A stretch of 64,000 nucleotides of DNA from Candidatus Poribacteria bacterium (GTDB lineage Bacteria; Poribacteria; WGA-4E; WGA-3G): positions 82,512 through 146,511 of the forward strand of contig JAJEDN010000118.1 of the NCBI GenBank assembly GCA_022821495.1. Direction: 5' to 3'. The translations under genes and the position numbers were made by a program. Shown piece after piece: positions 51,056 through 60,129 of this stretch. The notes below the pieces were generated by a model that saw only the letters and a list, made by a program, of their open reading frames with translations, did no database searches and was not told the origin of the DNA. Numbering within the stretch: the first letter of the stretch is position 1; each line of letters starts with the position of its first letter.

Positions 51056-54000
51056 ATGTTTGAAGAGGTATCATCTCAATTCACGTTTGCTGAGAAGGAA
51101 AAACAGACCTTGGCGTTCTGGCGTGAAAACGACATCTTCGAGAAAAGTATGGAGATGTACAAGGACGCGCCATCTTTCGTCTTCTTAGAGGGACCGCCGT
51201 TTGCGAACGCGCCGCCCGGCGTTCATCACGTTCTCGCGCGGATCATGAAAGATGCCGTCTGCCGGTATAAGACGATGACGGGACATTACGTCCTCCGTAA
51301 AGCAGGATGGGACACACACGGACTCCCCGTCGAATATCAGGTCGAAAAACAACTTAACATCACAAATAAAGCAGAATTAGAGGCTTACGGCGTTCAGAAT
51401 TTTATCGAAAAATGTAAAGAGAACGTCTTCCAATACGAGCAGGATTGGCGAAAGATGACAGAACGCATCGGCTTCTGGGTCAACCTCGATGATGCCTATA
51501 TCACACTGTCAAACGATTACATTGAGAGCGTCTGGTGGGTGCTGCGACAGGCGTGGGATAAAGGATTACTCTATCAGGGGCATAAGGTACAACCCTATTG
51601 TTATCGGTGTGGTACAACTTTGGCAAGCCACGAAGTCGCGCTCGGTTACCAAGAGGTCGCCGACCCGTCTATCTTCGTTCGGTTTCCACTGAAGAACAGG
51701 GAAAATACGTCCCTACTTGTCTGGACGACAACCCCGTGGACGCTACCCTCTAACGTCGCTGTCGCTGTCGGCGAAGATTACGATTACGTCGCTGTTGAAG
51801 AACAGAACGGGCAGCACCTCATCCTCGCGAAAGAATGTGTGCCGAGTTTGTTCGGAGACGAACCGCCGCAGATCGTCGAAACCTATAAAGGCAGCGATCT
51901 TCAAGCGTGGGAATACGAACCGTTATTCGTTAGCGAGCAGCATCCAGAAAAATCACACTACATTGTCACGGCTGATTTTGTAACAACGACAGAGGGCAGC
52001 GGCTTGGTCCACATTGCTCCAGCTTTCGGGCAAGACGACTACGAGATCGGGCAGGAATACAACCTACCGATCGTGCAATTGGTAGGTCCCGATGGCAGAT
52101 TTGTTTCAGCGGTAAAAGAACCGTGGGCGGGTGAATACGTCAAAGATGCCGACCCACAAATCGTTGAGAACTTAGACGGACGCGGCTTGTTGTTCAAGGT
52201 TACCGAATATACGCACCAATATCCGTTCTGTTGGCGATGCGATAACCCACTGCTCTACTATGCCCGCGAATCGTGGTTCATCCGAACAACCGCTATCCGC
52301 GACCAGATGCTTCAGCATAATCAAGAAATCAACTGGTCCCCGGAACATATTAAAGATGGGCGGTTCGGGAATTGGCTGGAAAACAACATCGATTGGGGGT
52401 TGAGTCGTGAACGTTATTGGGGTACACCCCTGCCGGTCTGGGTGTGTGAGGATTGCGGACACCCACACTGTATCGGTAGTATCGCTGAATTGAAAGAACT
52501 CGGCACGGATGTCCGTGATGATATTGAGTTACACCGTCCGTATGTGGATGACGTTGTCCTCACTTGCGAGAAATGTAGTGGCACGATGCGTCGGGTACAA
52601 GATGTGATTGATTGCTGGTTCGACTCCGGTTGCGCGCACACGGCGCAATGGCACTATCCTTTTGAAAATAAAGAGTTATTTGAACGCGCTTATCCCGCGG
52701 ATTTCATCTCCGAAGCGATCGATCAGACGCGAGGATGGTTCTATAGCCTCTTGGCGACTGGGACACTCCTCTATGACAAGCCTGCCTACAAAAACTGCCT
52801 CTGCCTTGAACTCGTTCTCGCCGCGGATGGGCAGAAGATGAGCAAGAGTAAAGGGAACACGGTAGACCCGTGGATAATTTTGAACGAACAGGGCGCGGAT
52901 GCGATGCGGTGGTATATGTTCACCGCAACTACACCCTGGACACCACGCGCTTTCAAAATTGATGGCGTTGACGAAGCGTTGAAGAAGTTCATGGGGACGC
53001 TCCAGAACGTCTATAGCTTCTTCGTGATGTATGCCAATCTCGAACAGATAGATGTTTTACAAGACGCACCACCGGTTGAAGAACGCGCTGTTGTTGATAG
53101 GTGGATCTTGTCGCGTCTCCATACGCTTATTGAGAGTGTCCGCGATGAGATGGAGAACTACCACCTCACGAACGCGCCACGTGCAATTGAGGCGTTTGTG
53201 GACGACCTTAGTAACTGGTATGTCCGTCGTTCCCGCGACCGGTTCTGGGGTGCAGAAGCAGGCCCCGACAAGCAAGCCGCGTATAGCACGCTCTACGAAG
53301 TGCTTGTGACTGTCGCAAAACTCGCCGCGCCGTTCGTTCCGTTTTTGGCAGACGAACTCTATCGGAACTTGGTATGCTCGCTTGATGCTGAGGCACCGTC
53401 GAGTGTCCATCTCGCGGAATATCCAGTTGCAGATGCGTCGTTGAAAAACGCACAGTTAGAAACCGATATGGCTTTTACGCGTGATGTCATTAGTATGGGA
53501 CACGCCGCACGCAACCGTTCTGGCATTAAGACACGTCAACCGCTTGCTGAGATTACTATCGGTGGACTCTCTGATGCAGAAAAGGCGATTGTTAACCGTC
53601 TATCGGAACTCGTTTACGATGAACTCAACGTCAAAGCTATCGTCTTTACAGAAGATCTGGACGCGTTCGCGCAGGTTACACTCAAACCCGACTTCAGGGT
53701 ATTGGGTCCCAAATACGGTAAAGGCGTTCAGGCAATCGCGAAGGCACTTGCCACCGCAGACGCAATGCAAACGAAGGCGGCATTAGAAACGACTGGCAGT
53801 TTAGAGATCGAAGCATCGGGCGAAACTTATACCGTTGCAGCGTCCGAAATTGACGTGCAAACGCAGAACCGAGAGGGTTTCTTTGTAGAGGTAGACGCTC
53901 GAAAATTCGTCGCATTGTCAACGGAACTGACGCACGACTTGGTACTTGAAGGCTTGGCACGCGAACTCGTCAACAAAATCCAAAACATGCGAAAGGAAGC

Positions 54001-54202
54001 CGATTTTAACGTCTCCGATCGAATTAGGCTCAGTCTGACCGACGCATCGCCGCTTGTAGATGAAGCGTTTCAAGCGCATCAAGCGTATATCCTTAGCGAG
54101 ACGCTAACGACTGCAGTCGTAGATGCACCGAGTGAAAATGCGTTTACCGTCGCGCAAAAACTCAACGATGAATCGGCAACCCTGAGCGTTGAGCAAATCT
54201 GA
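51056..54202 (+). CDS. ileS: Isoleucyl-tRNA synthetase, type 2 (eukaryote-like), with GVHH in place of HIGH
   Basis: IleRS charges tRNA-Ile with isoleucine. The protein has 1048 residues, the length of the type 2 (eukaryote-like) form. It has PPFANAPPGVHHVLARIMKD at the HIGH site (GVHH at residues 55-58), the editing domain, DGQKMSKSKGNTVDP (KMSKS at 594-598) and an anticodon-binding domain, DLSNWYVRRSRDRFW. In literature type 2 enzymes with swapped HIGH residues (GxHH) are described as highly mupirocin-resistant; this motif fits. CAGGAGTTTCCCG precedes the ATG. Confidence 0.96.
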   Translation: MFEEVSSQFTFAEKEKQTLAFWRENDIFEKSMEMYKDAPSFVFLEGPPFANAPPGVHHVLARIMKDAVCRYKTMTGHYVLRKAGWDTHGLPVEYQVEKQLNITNKAELEAYGVQNFIEKCKENVFQYEQDWRKMTERIGFWVNLDDAYITLSNDYIESVWWVLRQAWDKGLLYQGHKVQPYCYRCGTTLASHEVALGYQEVADPSIFVRFPLKNRENTSLLVWTTTPWTLPSNVAVAVGEDYDYVAVEEQNGQHLILAKECVPSLFGDEPPQIVETYKGSDLQAWEYEPLFVSEQHPEKSHYIVTADFVTTTEGSGLVHIAPAFGQDDYEIGQEYNLPIVQLVGPDGRFVSAVKEPWAGEYVKDADPQIVENLDGRGLLFKVTEYTHQYPFCWRCDNPLLYYARESWFIRTTAIRDQMLQHNQEINWSPEHIKDGRFGNWLENNIDWGLSRERYWGTPLPVWVCEDCGHPHCIGSIAELKELGTDVRDDIELHRPYVDDVVLTCEKCSGTMRRVQDVIDCWFDSGCAHTAQWHYPFENKELFERAYPADFISEAIDQTRGWFYSLLATGTLLYDKPAYKNCLCLELVLAADGQKMSKSKGNTVDPWIILNEQGADAMRWYMFTATTPWTPRAFKIDGVDEALKKFMGTLQNVYSFFVMYANLEQIDVLQDAPPVEERAVVDRWILSRLHTLIESVRDEMENYHLTNAPRAIEAFVDDLSNWYVRRSRDRFWGAEAGPDKQAAYSTLYEVLVTVAKLAAPFVPFLADELYRNLVCSLDAEAPSSVHLAEYPVADASLKNAQLETDMAFTRDVISMGHAARNRSGIKTRQPLAEITIGGLSDAEKAIVNRLSELVYDELNVKAIVFTEDLDAFAQVTLKPDFRVLGPKYGKGVQAIAKALATADAMQTKAALETTGSLEIEASGETYTVAASEIDVQTQNREGFFVEVDARKFVALSTELTHDLVLEGLARELVNKIQNMRKEADFNVSDRIRLSLTDASPLVDEAFQAHQAYILSETLTTAVVDAPSENAFTVAQKLNDESATLSVEQI

Positions 54203-54226
54203 ACTTTTGTAAGTGTCAGTTGAGTC

Positions 54227-54276
54227 TGTTTCTCATAAATACGGTTTTGTTAGGCGAGGTCCACTGCCTCGCCTAA
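54227..54276. repeat. Repeat and hairpin after ileS
   Basis: TTAGGCGAGG (54250-54259) pairs with CCTCGCCTAA (54267-54276) across TCCACTG. The preceding TGTTTCTCATAAATACGGTT resembles TTGTCTCATAAATACCAATT at 55640, so the repeat occurs on both sides of the ATPase gene. Confidence 0.6.
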
Positions 54277-54345
54277 CCCATTTATATTCGGATGTTGTGG
54301 AATAGTTTTTAGAAACCTTCTCGCTCACGCTTTATAAAAAGCTGC

Positions 54346-54423
54346 TACTATATGCAAGTAGATTGACATATAGTACTACTATTTGCAAACGGATTGACAT
54401 ATAGTAGCGTTATATGTTAACAT
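54346..54423 (+). promoter_or_regulatory. TACTAT iterons and promoter upstream of the ATPase
   Basis: Two 30-bp direct repeats at 54346-54375 and 54377-54406 (TACTATATGCAAGTAGATTG and TACTATTTGCAAACGGATTG, each ending ACATATAGTA) match at about 26 of 30 positions, with TACTAT/ATAGTA ends. TTGACA (54394-54399) and TAACAT (54418-54423) sit in the second repeat. The start codon is only 6 bp later, so translation is likely leaderless. Confidence 0.6.
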
Positions 54424-54429
54424 AAATGT

Positions 54430-55578
54430 ATGGTAGATAGACAATTTTGGCGCGCCCGCATTGAAACCGCTTGGAAACGTCGTTCAATCGTATGGCTGTC
54501 CGGCGTACGACGTGTTGGCAAGACGTGCTTGTGCCAAACCCTTCCCAATATTGAATACTTTGATTGTGAATTGCCGCGTGTCAGACGATTGATGGAGGAT
54601 CCGCAAGCATTTCTGGATAGCATCGGTAGCGGTCGGATTGTGCTCGATGAGGTTCATCGGTTACCGAATCCATCAGAGTTGTTAAAAATTGCAGCGGATC
54701 ACTATCAGCAGATCCAAATTGTTGCAACAGGCTCGTCAACGCTTGGTGCAAGTGCTAAATTTAGAGATACACTTGTTGGACGCAAAACCGAGTTGTGGTT
54801 GACACCATTAATAACAGCAGACCTCAACGATTTCAACCGAGTGGACATTCAGCATCGCCTGTTGCATGGCGGGTTACCGCCATTTTTCCTTGAAGATGTA
54901 CTTCCTGAACCGGATTTCCAAGAATGGATTGATGCTTACTGGGCAAAAGATATCCAAGAACTTTTTCGACTTGAACGTCGCTACGCCTTCCAAAAATTCA
55001 CTGAACTCCTTATGGCACAGAGTGGCGGGGTTTTTGAAGCATCCAGTTTTGCCCGGCCCTGTGAGGTGAGTCGAGGTACCATATCGAATTATCTCTCCGT
55101 TTTGGAGGCGACCTTCGTTGTGCATGTCATTCGTCCGTTCAGTGCTCGTCGCGCAACAGAGATTGTCGCGGCACCGAAAGTCTATGGATTCGACACCGGA
55201 TTTGTCTGCTACTACCGAGGGTGGTCACAACTGCGACAGGAAGACCTCGGTCTGTTGTGGGAACACTTTGTTCTCAACGAAATTATGGCACAGACCCAAT
55301 CTCGCGAGATTCACTACTGGCGTAACAAGAGGGGGCAGGAAGTTGATTTTGTACTCACACATGCCCGCAACATCCCGATTGCTATTGAGTGTAAGTGGTC
55401 AGCTTCAGGATTTTCGCCAAGTGCCCTATTAGCGTTTCGTAGACAATATCCAGACGGTGAAAACTTCGTTGTAGCAAACGATGTAGACCGCGCCTTCACA
55501 AGCAATTACAACGGGATCGAGGTTAAGTTTGTGAGTTTGGGGGCATTGATTGCTGAAGTATGCTCGCCTGCGAGATAA
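54430..55578 (+). CDS. AAA ATPase with DUF4143 C-terminal domain
   Basis: This 382-residue ATPase has Walker A GVRRVGKT (residues 25-32) and Walker B VLDEVH (71-76). TGSS at about 100 serves as the sensor, followed by a winged-helix and DUF4143 part (VFEASSFARPCEVSRGTISN, LLWEHFVLNEIM, RNKRGQEVDFVLTH). The C-terminus resembles a PD-(D/E)XK fold. Such ATPases are common and mobile, with unclear roles. No SD; the 5' UTR is about 1-3 nt. The gene is flanked by related TCTCATAAATAC repeats. Confidence 0.82.
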   Translation: MVDRQFWRARIETAWKRRSIVWLSGVRRVGKTCLCQTLPNIEYFDCELPRVRRLMEDPQAFLDSIGSGRIVLDEVHRLPNPSELLKIAADHYQQIQIVATGSSTLGASAKFRDTLVGRKTELWLTPLITADLNDFNRVDIQHRLLHGGLPPFFLEDVLPEPDFQEWIDAYWAKDIQELFRLERRYAFQKFTELLMAQSGGVFEASSFARPCEVSRGTISNYLSVLEATFVVHVIRPFSARRATEIVAAPKVYGFDTGFVCYYRGWSQLRQEDLGLLWEHFVLNEIMAQTQSREIHYWRNKRGQEVDFVLTHARNIPIAIECKWSASGFSPSALLAFRRQYPDGENFVVANDVDRAFTSNYNGIEVKFVSLGALIAEVCSPAR

Positions 55579-55583
55579 AAAAT

Positions 55584-55612
55584 TTGCCTTAAAACAGAAT
55601 TTTTGCTATAGT
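55584..55612 (+). promoter_or_regulatory. Putative promoter of the molybdenum hydroxylase operon
   Basis: TTGCCT (55584-55589) and TATAGT (55607-55612), 17-bp spacing. The FAD subunit begins 130 bp downstream. The repeat TTGTCTCATAAATACCAATT lies between them. Confidence 0.5.
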
Positions 55613-55745
55613 ATGGTTGGAAATAAAAACCTCTAAAATTTGTCTCATAAATACCAATTTCTGTGGCGAGGTTTCCGCGCCTCTGCCCCCAATTTTTGTG
55701 AAATATAAATGTCAGTTATATTAGTAATGAAAGGAGATTCCGGTC

Positions 55746-56624
55746 ATGCAAGATTTTTCGTATATTGCCGCGACAACGATACCGGAAGCCGTCGCTCTAC
55801 TTGACGAAAAGGGAGAAAGCGCACGTATTTTAGCCGGTGGTACCGACCTCATCGTTCAGGTTCGCGAAGCACGTCGAGACGTTGATTGGATGATCGACAT
55901 TAAATCGATTCCTGAGGTTAACGTTTTGGATTACAATGCCGCTACCGGCTTGGTGCTTGGGGCTGCAGTTGAGTGCTACAAGATCTATGCGAACGATGCG
56001 ATCTGTGATGCCTATCCGAGTTTAATCGATGCAGCCAAAATTATTGGTGGCACCGCAATTCAGGGACGTGCTGGTGTTGGGGGGAACCTCTGTAACGCCT
56101 CACCCGCTGCAGATGGGATACCGCCACTGATTGTGTTAAACGCAACTTGCGTCATTGCGGGTCCCAACGGTGAACGCGAACTTCCAGTGGAAGAGTTCTG
56201 TACAGCCCCTGGGCAGACTGCATTGCAAAAAGGTGAGATGCTTGTTTCTCTAAAGATACCTGCCCCCGAAAGCAATTCAAGCTCATATTATCTCCGGTTT
56301 ATCCCGCGCAATGAGATGGACATCGCTGTTGTCGGTGCCGGTGCATCTGTGACGCTTGACGCTGCGAAAGAGACGATTGTCTCTGCCCGTATCGCACTCG
56401 CCGCTGTCGCGCCGACACCGCTCTTTGCAGAAGAAGCGAGCGCGCTGCTTGCAGGTCGCGAGGTCTCTGATGAAGCCATCAACGCAGCCGCAGCAGCCGC
56501 ACAAGCGATCGCACGTCCGATTAGCGATATGCGTGGCACGGCTGAACAGCGAACACACCTCGTCGGTGTGCTGACGCGACGGGCACTCAACGGCGCGATC
56601 CAGAGAGTCCAAGAAGCGACATAA
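55746..56624 (+). CDS. Molybdenum hydroxylase FAD-binding subunit (CoxM/XdhB-like)
   Basis: This 292-residue FAD subunit of the xanthine dehydrogenase/CO dehydrogenase family has ILAGGTDLIVQVREARRDVD (FAD site) and GGNLCNASPAADGIPPLIVL. It passes electrons from the molybdenum and FeS centres to an acceptor. AAAGGAGATTCCGGTC gives the start. It leads the operon whose next gene is the FeS subunit, 202 bp on, with a palindromic element inserted between them. Confidence 0.92.
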   Translation: MQDFSYIAATTIPEAVALLDEKGESARILAGGTDLIVQVREARRDVDWMIDIKSIPEVNVLDYNAATGLVLGAAVECYKIYANDAICDAYPSLIDAAKIIGGTAIQGRAGVGGNLCNASPAADGIPPLIVLNATCVIAGPNGERELPVEEFCTAPGQTALQKGEMLVSLKIPAPESNSSSYYLRFIPRNEMDIAVVGAGASVTLDAAKETIVSARIALAAVAPTPLFAEEASALLAGREVSDEAINAAAAAAQAIARPISDMRGTAEQRTHLVGVLTRRALNGAIQRVQEAT

Positions 56625-56638
56625 GTTTTGTCGATCGA

Positions 56639-56787
56639 TAAGGATAACGACTTACGCAGCCCCCTTGCAGGGTTTTTGCAAACGCTAAAATCCAATGCGA
56701 AGAAAGTGTTTCTTCAGGGTTTGAAACCCCGCCTGCAGTGGTCGAATGTTAGTTATCATGGAAAAATTGCGTAAGTCCTAAGGATAA
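56639..56787. mobile_element. 131-bp palindromic element with 9-bp target-site duplication, inside the operon
   Basis: TAAGGATAA at 56639-56647 and again at 56779-56787 flank an element with ends CGACTTACGCA (56648-56658) and TGCGTAAGTCC (56768-56778). The interior contains GGGTTT-G-AAACCC. This is the clearest insertion in the window and lies between two subunit genes of one enzyme. Confidence 0.87.
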
Positions 56788-56825
56788 TGACTGTTACCGT
56801 ACGAACCGTGAAAGGAATTCATATT

Positions 56826-57296
56826 ATGGCGAGAAGATCGCACGTTCAGACCACTATCAATGGTGAAACAGTGGAATTTCTCTGTGAACCCCGGCAAAGC
56901 CTGTTGGAGGTTCTCAGAGATGAACTCCACCTTACAGGTGCAAAAGAGGGATGCAACAACGGAAACTGTGGGGCTTGCAGTGTGATCCTCGACGGTAGAC
57001 TTGTTAATTCATGCCTCGTTCTCGGTGTAGAAACTGAAGGCAAATCTGTCGAGACCATCGAAGGGCTGGCTGCCCCCGACAAACTGCACCCGATTCAAGA
57101 TGCTTTCCTCGAAAACGCCGCGCTCCAATGCGGTATTTGCACACCGGGTTTCATCATGAGCGCGAAAGCACTCCTCGATCAAAACCCGAACCCGACCGAA
57201 CACGAAGTCCGGTACTGGTTGGCAGGCAATTTGTGCCGCTGTACCGGTTACGATAAAATTGTCCGTGCTGTACTTGATGCAGCCGCAGCTGAGTAA
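56826..57296 (+). CDS. Molybdenum hydroxylase [2Fe-2S] subunit (CoxS/XdhC-small type)
   Basis: This 156-residue subunit has two [2Fe-2S] clusters: the plant-ferredoxin type (GCNNGNCGACSVILDG, with NSCLVLG) and the family-specific second cluster (LQCGICTPGFI and LCRCTGY). It shuttles electrons between Mo and FAD. AAAGGAATTCATATT sets the start at 56826; an in-frame ATG at 56787 sits at the edge of the mobile element and is less likely. The gene ends 92 bp before the large subunit. Confidence 0.93.
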   Translation: MARRSHVQTTINGETVEFLCEPRQSLLEVLRDELHLTGAKEGCNNGNCGACSVILDGRLVNSCLVLGVETEGKSVETIEGLAAPDKLHPIQDAFLENAALQCGICTPGFIMSAKALLDQNPNPTEHEVRYWLAGNLCRCTGYDKIVRAVLDAAAAE

Positions 57297-57388
57297 AAGG
57301 AGCGTCCTTCGTATGACGGAGATCATAGAATTGCCGTAACCCTTAGCAAATTTTCTATGTCTTGCATGGCGAATTGACGAAAATAAGA

Positions 57389-59644
57389 ATGCTTGAAAAC
57401 AAAGAACACAAAGTTATCGGAACTCGCCCGATCCGCCACGACGGTGTCGATAAAGTCACCGGTCGCGCACTTTATGGGGCAGATTTTCAGGCTGCAGGAC
57501 TCCTCCACGGCAGGGTGCTACGGAGTCCGCACGCACACGCACGCATCATCTCAATTGATACCAGTCGTGCCGAAGCACTTCCGGGTGTGAAAGGCGTTGT
57601 CACTGCGAAAGATATACCGGACGCAGGGGACAAAGTCGCTGACCTTGGGGAGGGTGCTGTTAATCTTAAATATCTCTGCGATAATATTTTAGCGAGCGAC
57701 AAGGTGCTATATAAAGGCCACGCGGTTGCTGCTGTCGCTGCGACAAATCCGCACATCGCTGAGGAGGCTTGCACGCTCATTGATGTTGAATACGAGGTGC
57801 TACCCCCTGTCTTAGAGGTACGGCAAGCGATGGAGCCGGATGCACCGCTCCTACATGAACACATCAGAACAACCTCACTCGGTGAAACCGCTGAAGAGCC
57901 GAGCAACGTTGCAAGCCATATCCAGCACAAACTCGGTGACCCCGAAAAAGGGTTCGCCGAAGCGGATATCGTCGTTGAACGCGAGTTCATTACAGGGACA
58001 GTTCACCAAGGTTATATTGAACCGCATAACGCCACGGCACACTACAACGCCGATGGACAGCTAACGATATGGTGTAGCACACAAGGTGCGTTTACTGTCC
58101 GCGAGCAGGTCGCCGAAATTCTGCAATACCCTGTTTCCAAAATTAAGGTCGTTCCGATGGAAATTGGCGGCGGTTTTGGTGGTAAGATTAGCGTCTACAT
58201 CAAGCCTGTCGCAGCACTGCTTGCCAAGAAAACGGGTAAACCCGTCAAGGTGCTGATGAACCGATCAGAGGTGTTTGAAGGAACAGGACCGACCCCTGCT
58301 TCTTTTATTCGCGTTAAGATGGGCGCCACCAAGGAAGGTAAAATAACTGCCGCCGAAGCGTACCTCGCTTTTGAAGCGGGTGCGTACCCGGGTTCCCCTG
58401 TCGGACCGGGTGCGATGTGTATCTTCGCACCTTATAACATTGAGCACGTCATCATTGACGGTTACGATGTCGTTGTCAACAAACCGAAGACCGCACCCTA
58501 CCGCGCCCCTGGGGCACCAAACGCCGCTTTCGGTTCAGAGACAGTTGTTGACGAGATCGCGGAAAAACTCGGCATCGATCCCCTTGAAATCCGGTTGCTC
58601 AACGCTGCGAAAGAGGGCGATCGACGGGCAGATGGACCGGTTCACCCGCGTATCGGTTGCATTGAGACTGTTGAAGCAGCGAAATCTCATCCGCACTATA
58701 CCGCTCCGAATGGGAAGAAACACCACGGTCGCGGTGTCGCTTCCGGTTACTGGTTCAACATCGGCTTGGAATCCAGCGTGACGATTAATGTCAACTCCGA
58801 TGGCACAATTAACCTCATTGAAGGTTCCACAGACATCGGCGGCACGCGTGCCTCAATCGCCATGCAGGCGGCAGAAGTGCTCGGCATCCCTGCTGAATCG
58901 GTCAACCCAAGCGTGGTTGATACGAATTCTGTGGGATACACCGCTGTCACAGGTGGTAGCCGCACGACTTACGCGACCGGTTATGCCGCTTATGAAGCCG
59001 CACAGGATGTCAAGCGTCAGATGATCGCTCGCGCCGCGAAGCTCTGGGAAGTTGATGAAGCGAACGTTCAGTTTGCGGACGGCGAATTCTCAAGTATCAA
59101 CGGCAAAGAGGAACAGATTAGTTTCCGCGACCTCTGCGGACGGCTCGGTGAAACCGGCGGTCCGATTGTCGGAAGCGGGACAGTGAATCCCGGTGGCGCC
59201 GGTGGTGCCTACGCAACACACGTGGTGGATGTAGCAGTGGACGAGGAGACCGGTAAGGTTGATATCCTGCGCTATACCGCCGTTCAAGATGCTGGAAAGG
59301 CGATCCATCCGAGCTACGTTGAAGGTCAAATTCAAGGCGGCGCGGTTCAAGGTATCGGTTGGGCATTGAACGAGGAATACATCTACAATGACGAAGGCAC
59401 TATGACGAATGCCAGTTTCCTCGATTACCGGATGCCGACCTGCTTAGATTTACCGATGATTGACGCTGTGATCGTTGAAGTGCCGAATCCGGGGCATCCG
59501 TACGGGGTGCGTGGCGTCGGTGAAGTGCCGATTGTGCCACCTATGGCTGCTATTGCCAATGCGATCTATGACGCGATTGGCATCCGGATGACCGAACTCC
59601 CGATGTCGCCCGATCGGCTCCTGAAAGCGATGGGCAAAATCTAA
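57389..59644 (+). CDS. Molybdenum hydroxylase molybdopterin-binding large subunit
   Basis: The large subunit (about 751 residues) binds the molybdenum cofactor. It contains GTRPIRHDGVDKVTGRALYG, the GGGFGGK motif near residue 260, PYRAPGAPNAAFGSE (the active-site loop), and a Glu in GVRGVGEVPIV expected as catalytic base. It has no AYRCSFR or AYRGAGR, so it is not a recognised CO dehydrogenase. The substrate is open: aldehyde or N-heterocycle. The start is uncertain; ATG at 57389 is given, and a TTG 27 bp earlier is possible. Confidence 0.91.
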   Translation: MLENKEHKVIGTRPIRHDGVDKVTGRALYGADFQAAGLLHGRVLRSPHAHARIISIDTSRAEALPGVKGVVTAKDIPDAGDKVADLGEGAVNLKYLCDNILASDKVLYKGHAVAAVAATNPHIAEEACTLIDVEYEVLPPVLEVRQAMEPDAPLLHEHIRTTSLGETAEEPSNVASHIQHKLGDPEKGFAEADIVVEREFITGTVHQGYIEPHNATAHYNADGQLTIWCSTQGAFTVREQVAEILQYPVSKIKVVPMEIGGGFGGKISVYIKPVAALLAKKTGKPVKVLMNRSEVFEGTGPTPASFIRVKMGATKEGKITAAEAYLAFEAGAYPGSPVGPGAMCIFAPYNIEHVIIDGYDVVVNKPKTAPYRAPGAPNAAFGSETVVDEIAEKLGIDPLEIRLLNAAKEGDRRADGPVHPRIGCIETVEAAKSHPHYTAPNGKKHHGRGVASGYWFNIGLESSVTINVNSDGTINLIEGSTDIGGTRASIAMQAAEVLGIPAESVNPSVVDTNSVGYTAVTGGSRTTYATGYAAYEAAQDVKRQMIARAAKLWEVDEANVQFADGEFSSINGKEEQISFRDLCGRLGETGGPIVGSGTVNPGGAGGAYATHVVDVAVDEETGKVDILRYTAVQDAGKAIHPSYVEGQIQGGAVQGIGWALNEEYIYNDEGTMTNASFLDYRMPTCLDLPMIDAVIVEVPNPGHPYGVRGVGEVPIVPPMAAIANAIYDAIGIRMTELPMSPDRLLKAMGKI

Positions 59645-59657
59645 GACTGAAAACAAA

Positions 59658-59684
59658 GGCGCGTCTGCAAGGCGCGCCTTTTTT
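59658..59684 (+). terminator. Rho-independent terminator after the large subunit gene
   Basis: GGCGCG (59658-59663) pairs with CGCGCC (59673-59678), followed by six T residues and TATTC. It precedes the MoaD-like gene, which may then need read-through or its own promoter. Confidence 0.8.
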
Positions 59685-59714
59685 ATATTCTGCTCCTATC
59701 CAAAAGGATCAAAC

Positions 59715-59996
59715 ATGCCAATCGTAGCCATCCCATCCCTCCTACGTAACCTAACAAACGGCGAAGAAAGCATTACCGTTTCCGGGACCACTATCCGAGA
59801 AGTCATCGATAATTTAGAGACTCGTTATCCGGGTATGAAAGCGCGGCTGTGTGAGGATGATCGCCTTAAGCCCGGACTCGCCATCTACATCAACGGTCTT
59901 CTCACACGCGGCAGTATCCGCGAGCGCGTTGATGCAGACGCAGAAATTCATTTTCTACCTGCCATTGGTGGGGGTATCGCAGCACCTTCTCATTAA
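59715..59996 (+). CDS. MoaD/ThiS-like ubiquitin-fold small protein with a C-terminal tail
   Basis: This 93-residue beta-grasp protein has SGTTIREVIDNLETRYPGM and LAIYINGLLTRGSI, ending FLPAIGGGIAAPSH. MoaD/ThiS proteins carry sulfur on a terminal Gly-Gly; here the glycines (85-87) are followed by six residues. Cleavage to expose GG would be needed. Its place next to a molybdenum enzyme hints at cofactor assembly. AAAAGGATCAAAC precedes the start, so the start is sound. Confidence 0.85.
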   Translation: MPIVAIPSLLRNLTNGEESITVSGTTIREVIDNLETRYPGMKARLCEDDRLKPGLAIYINGLLTRGSIRERVDADAEIHFLPAIGGGIAAPSH

Positions 59997-60129
59997 AACC
60001 GTATAAAACCCTCCAACTCGGATGTGCTCGCCCGTGCTACACCGCACCAGCACCAATTAATTAATGAACGGAGGCGCATTCGATTCGTGTGATTGAGAAA
60101 AAGCATAATCTTTCCACAAAGGAGATGTT

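Noticed and set aside
55746..59644. Aerobic CO dehydrogenase
   Set aside because: The large subunit lacks the AYRCSFR and AYRGAGR active-site loops and reads PYRAPGAP.
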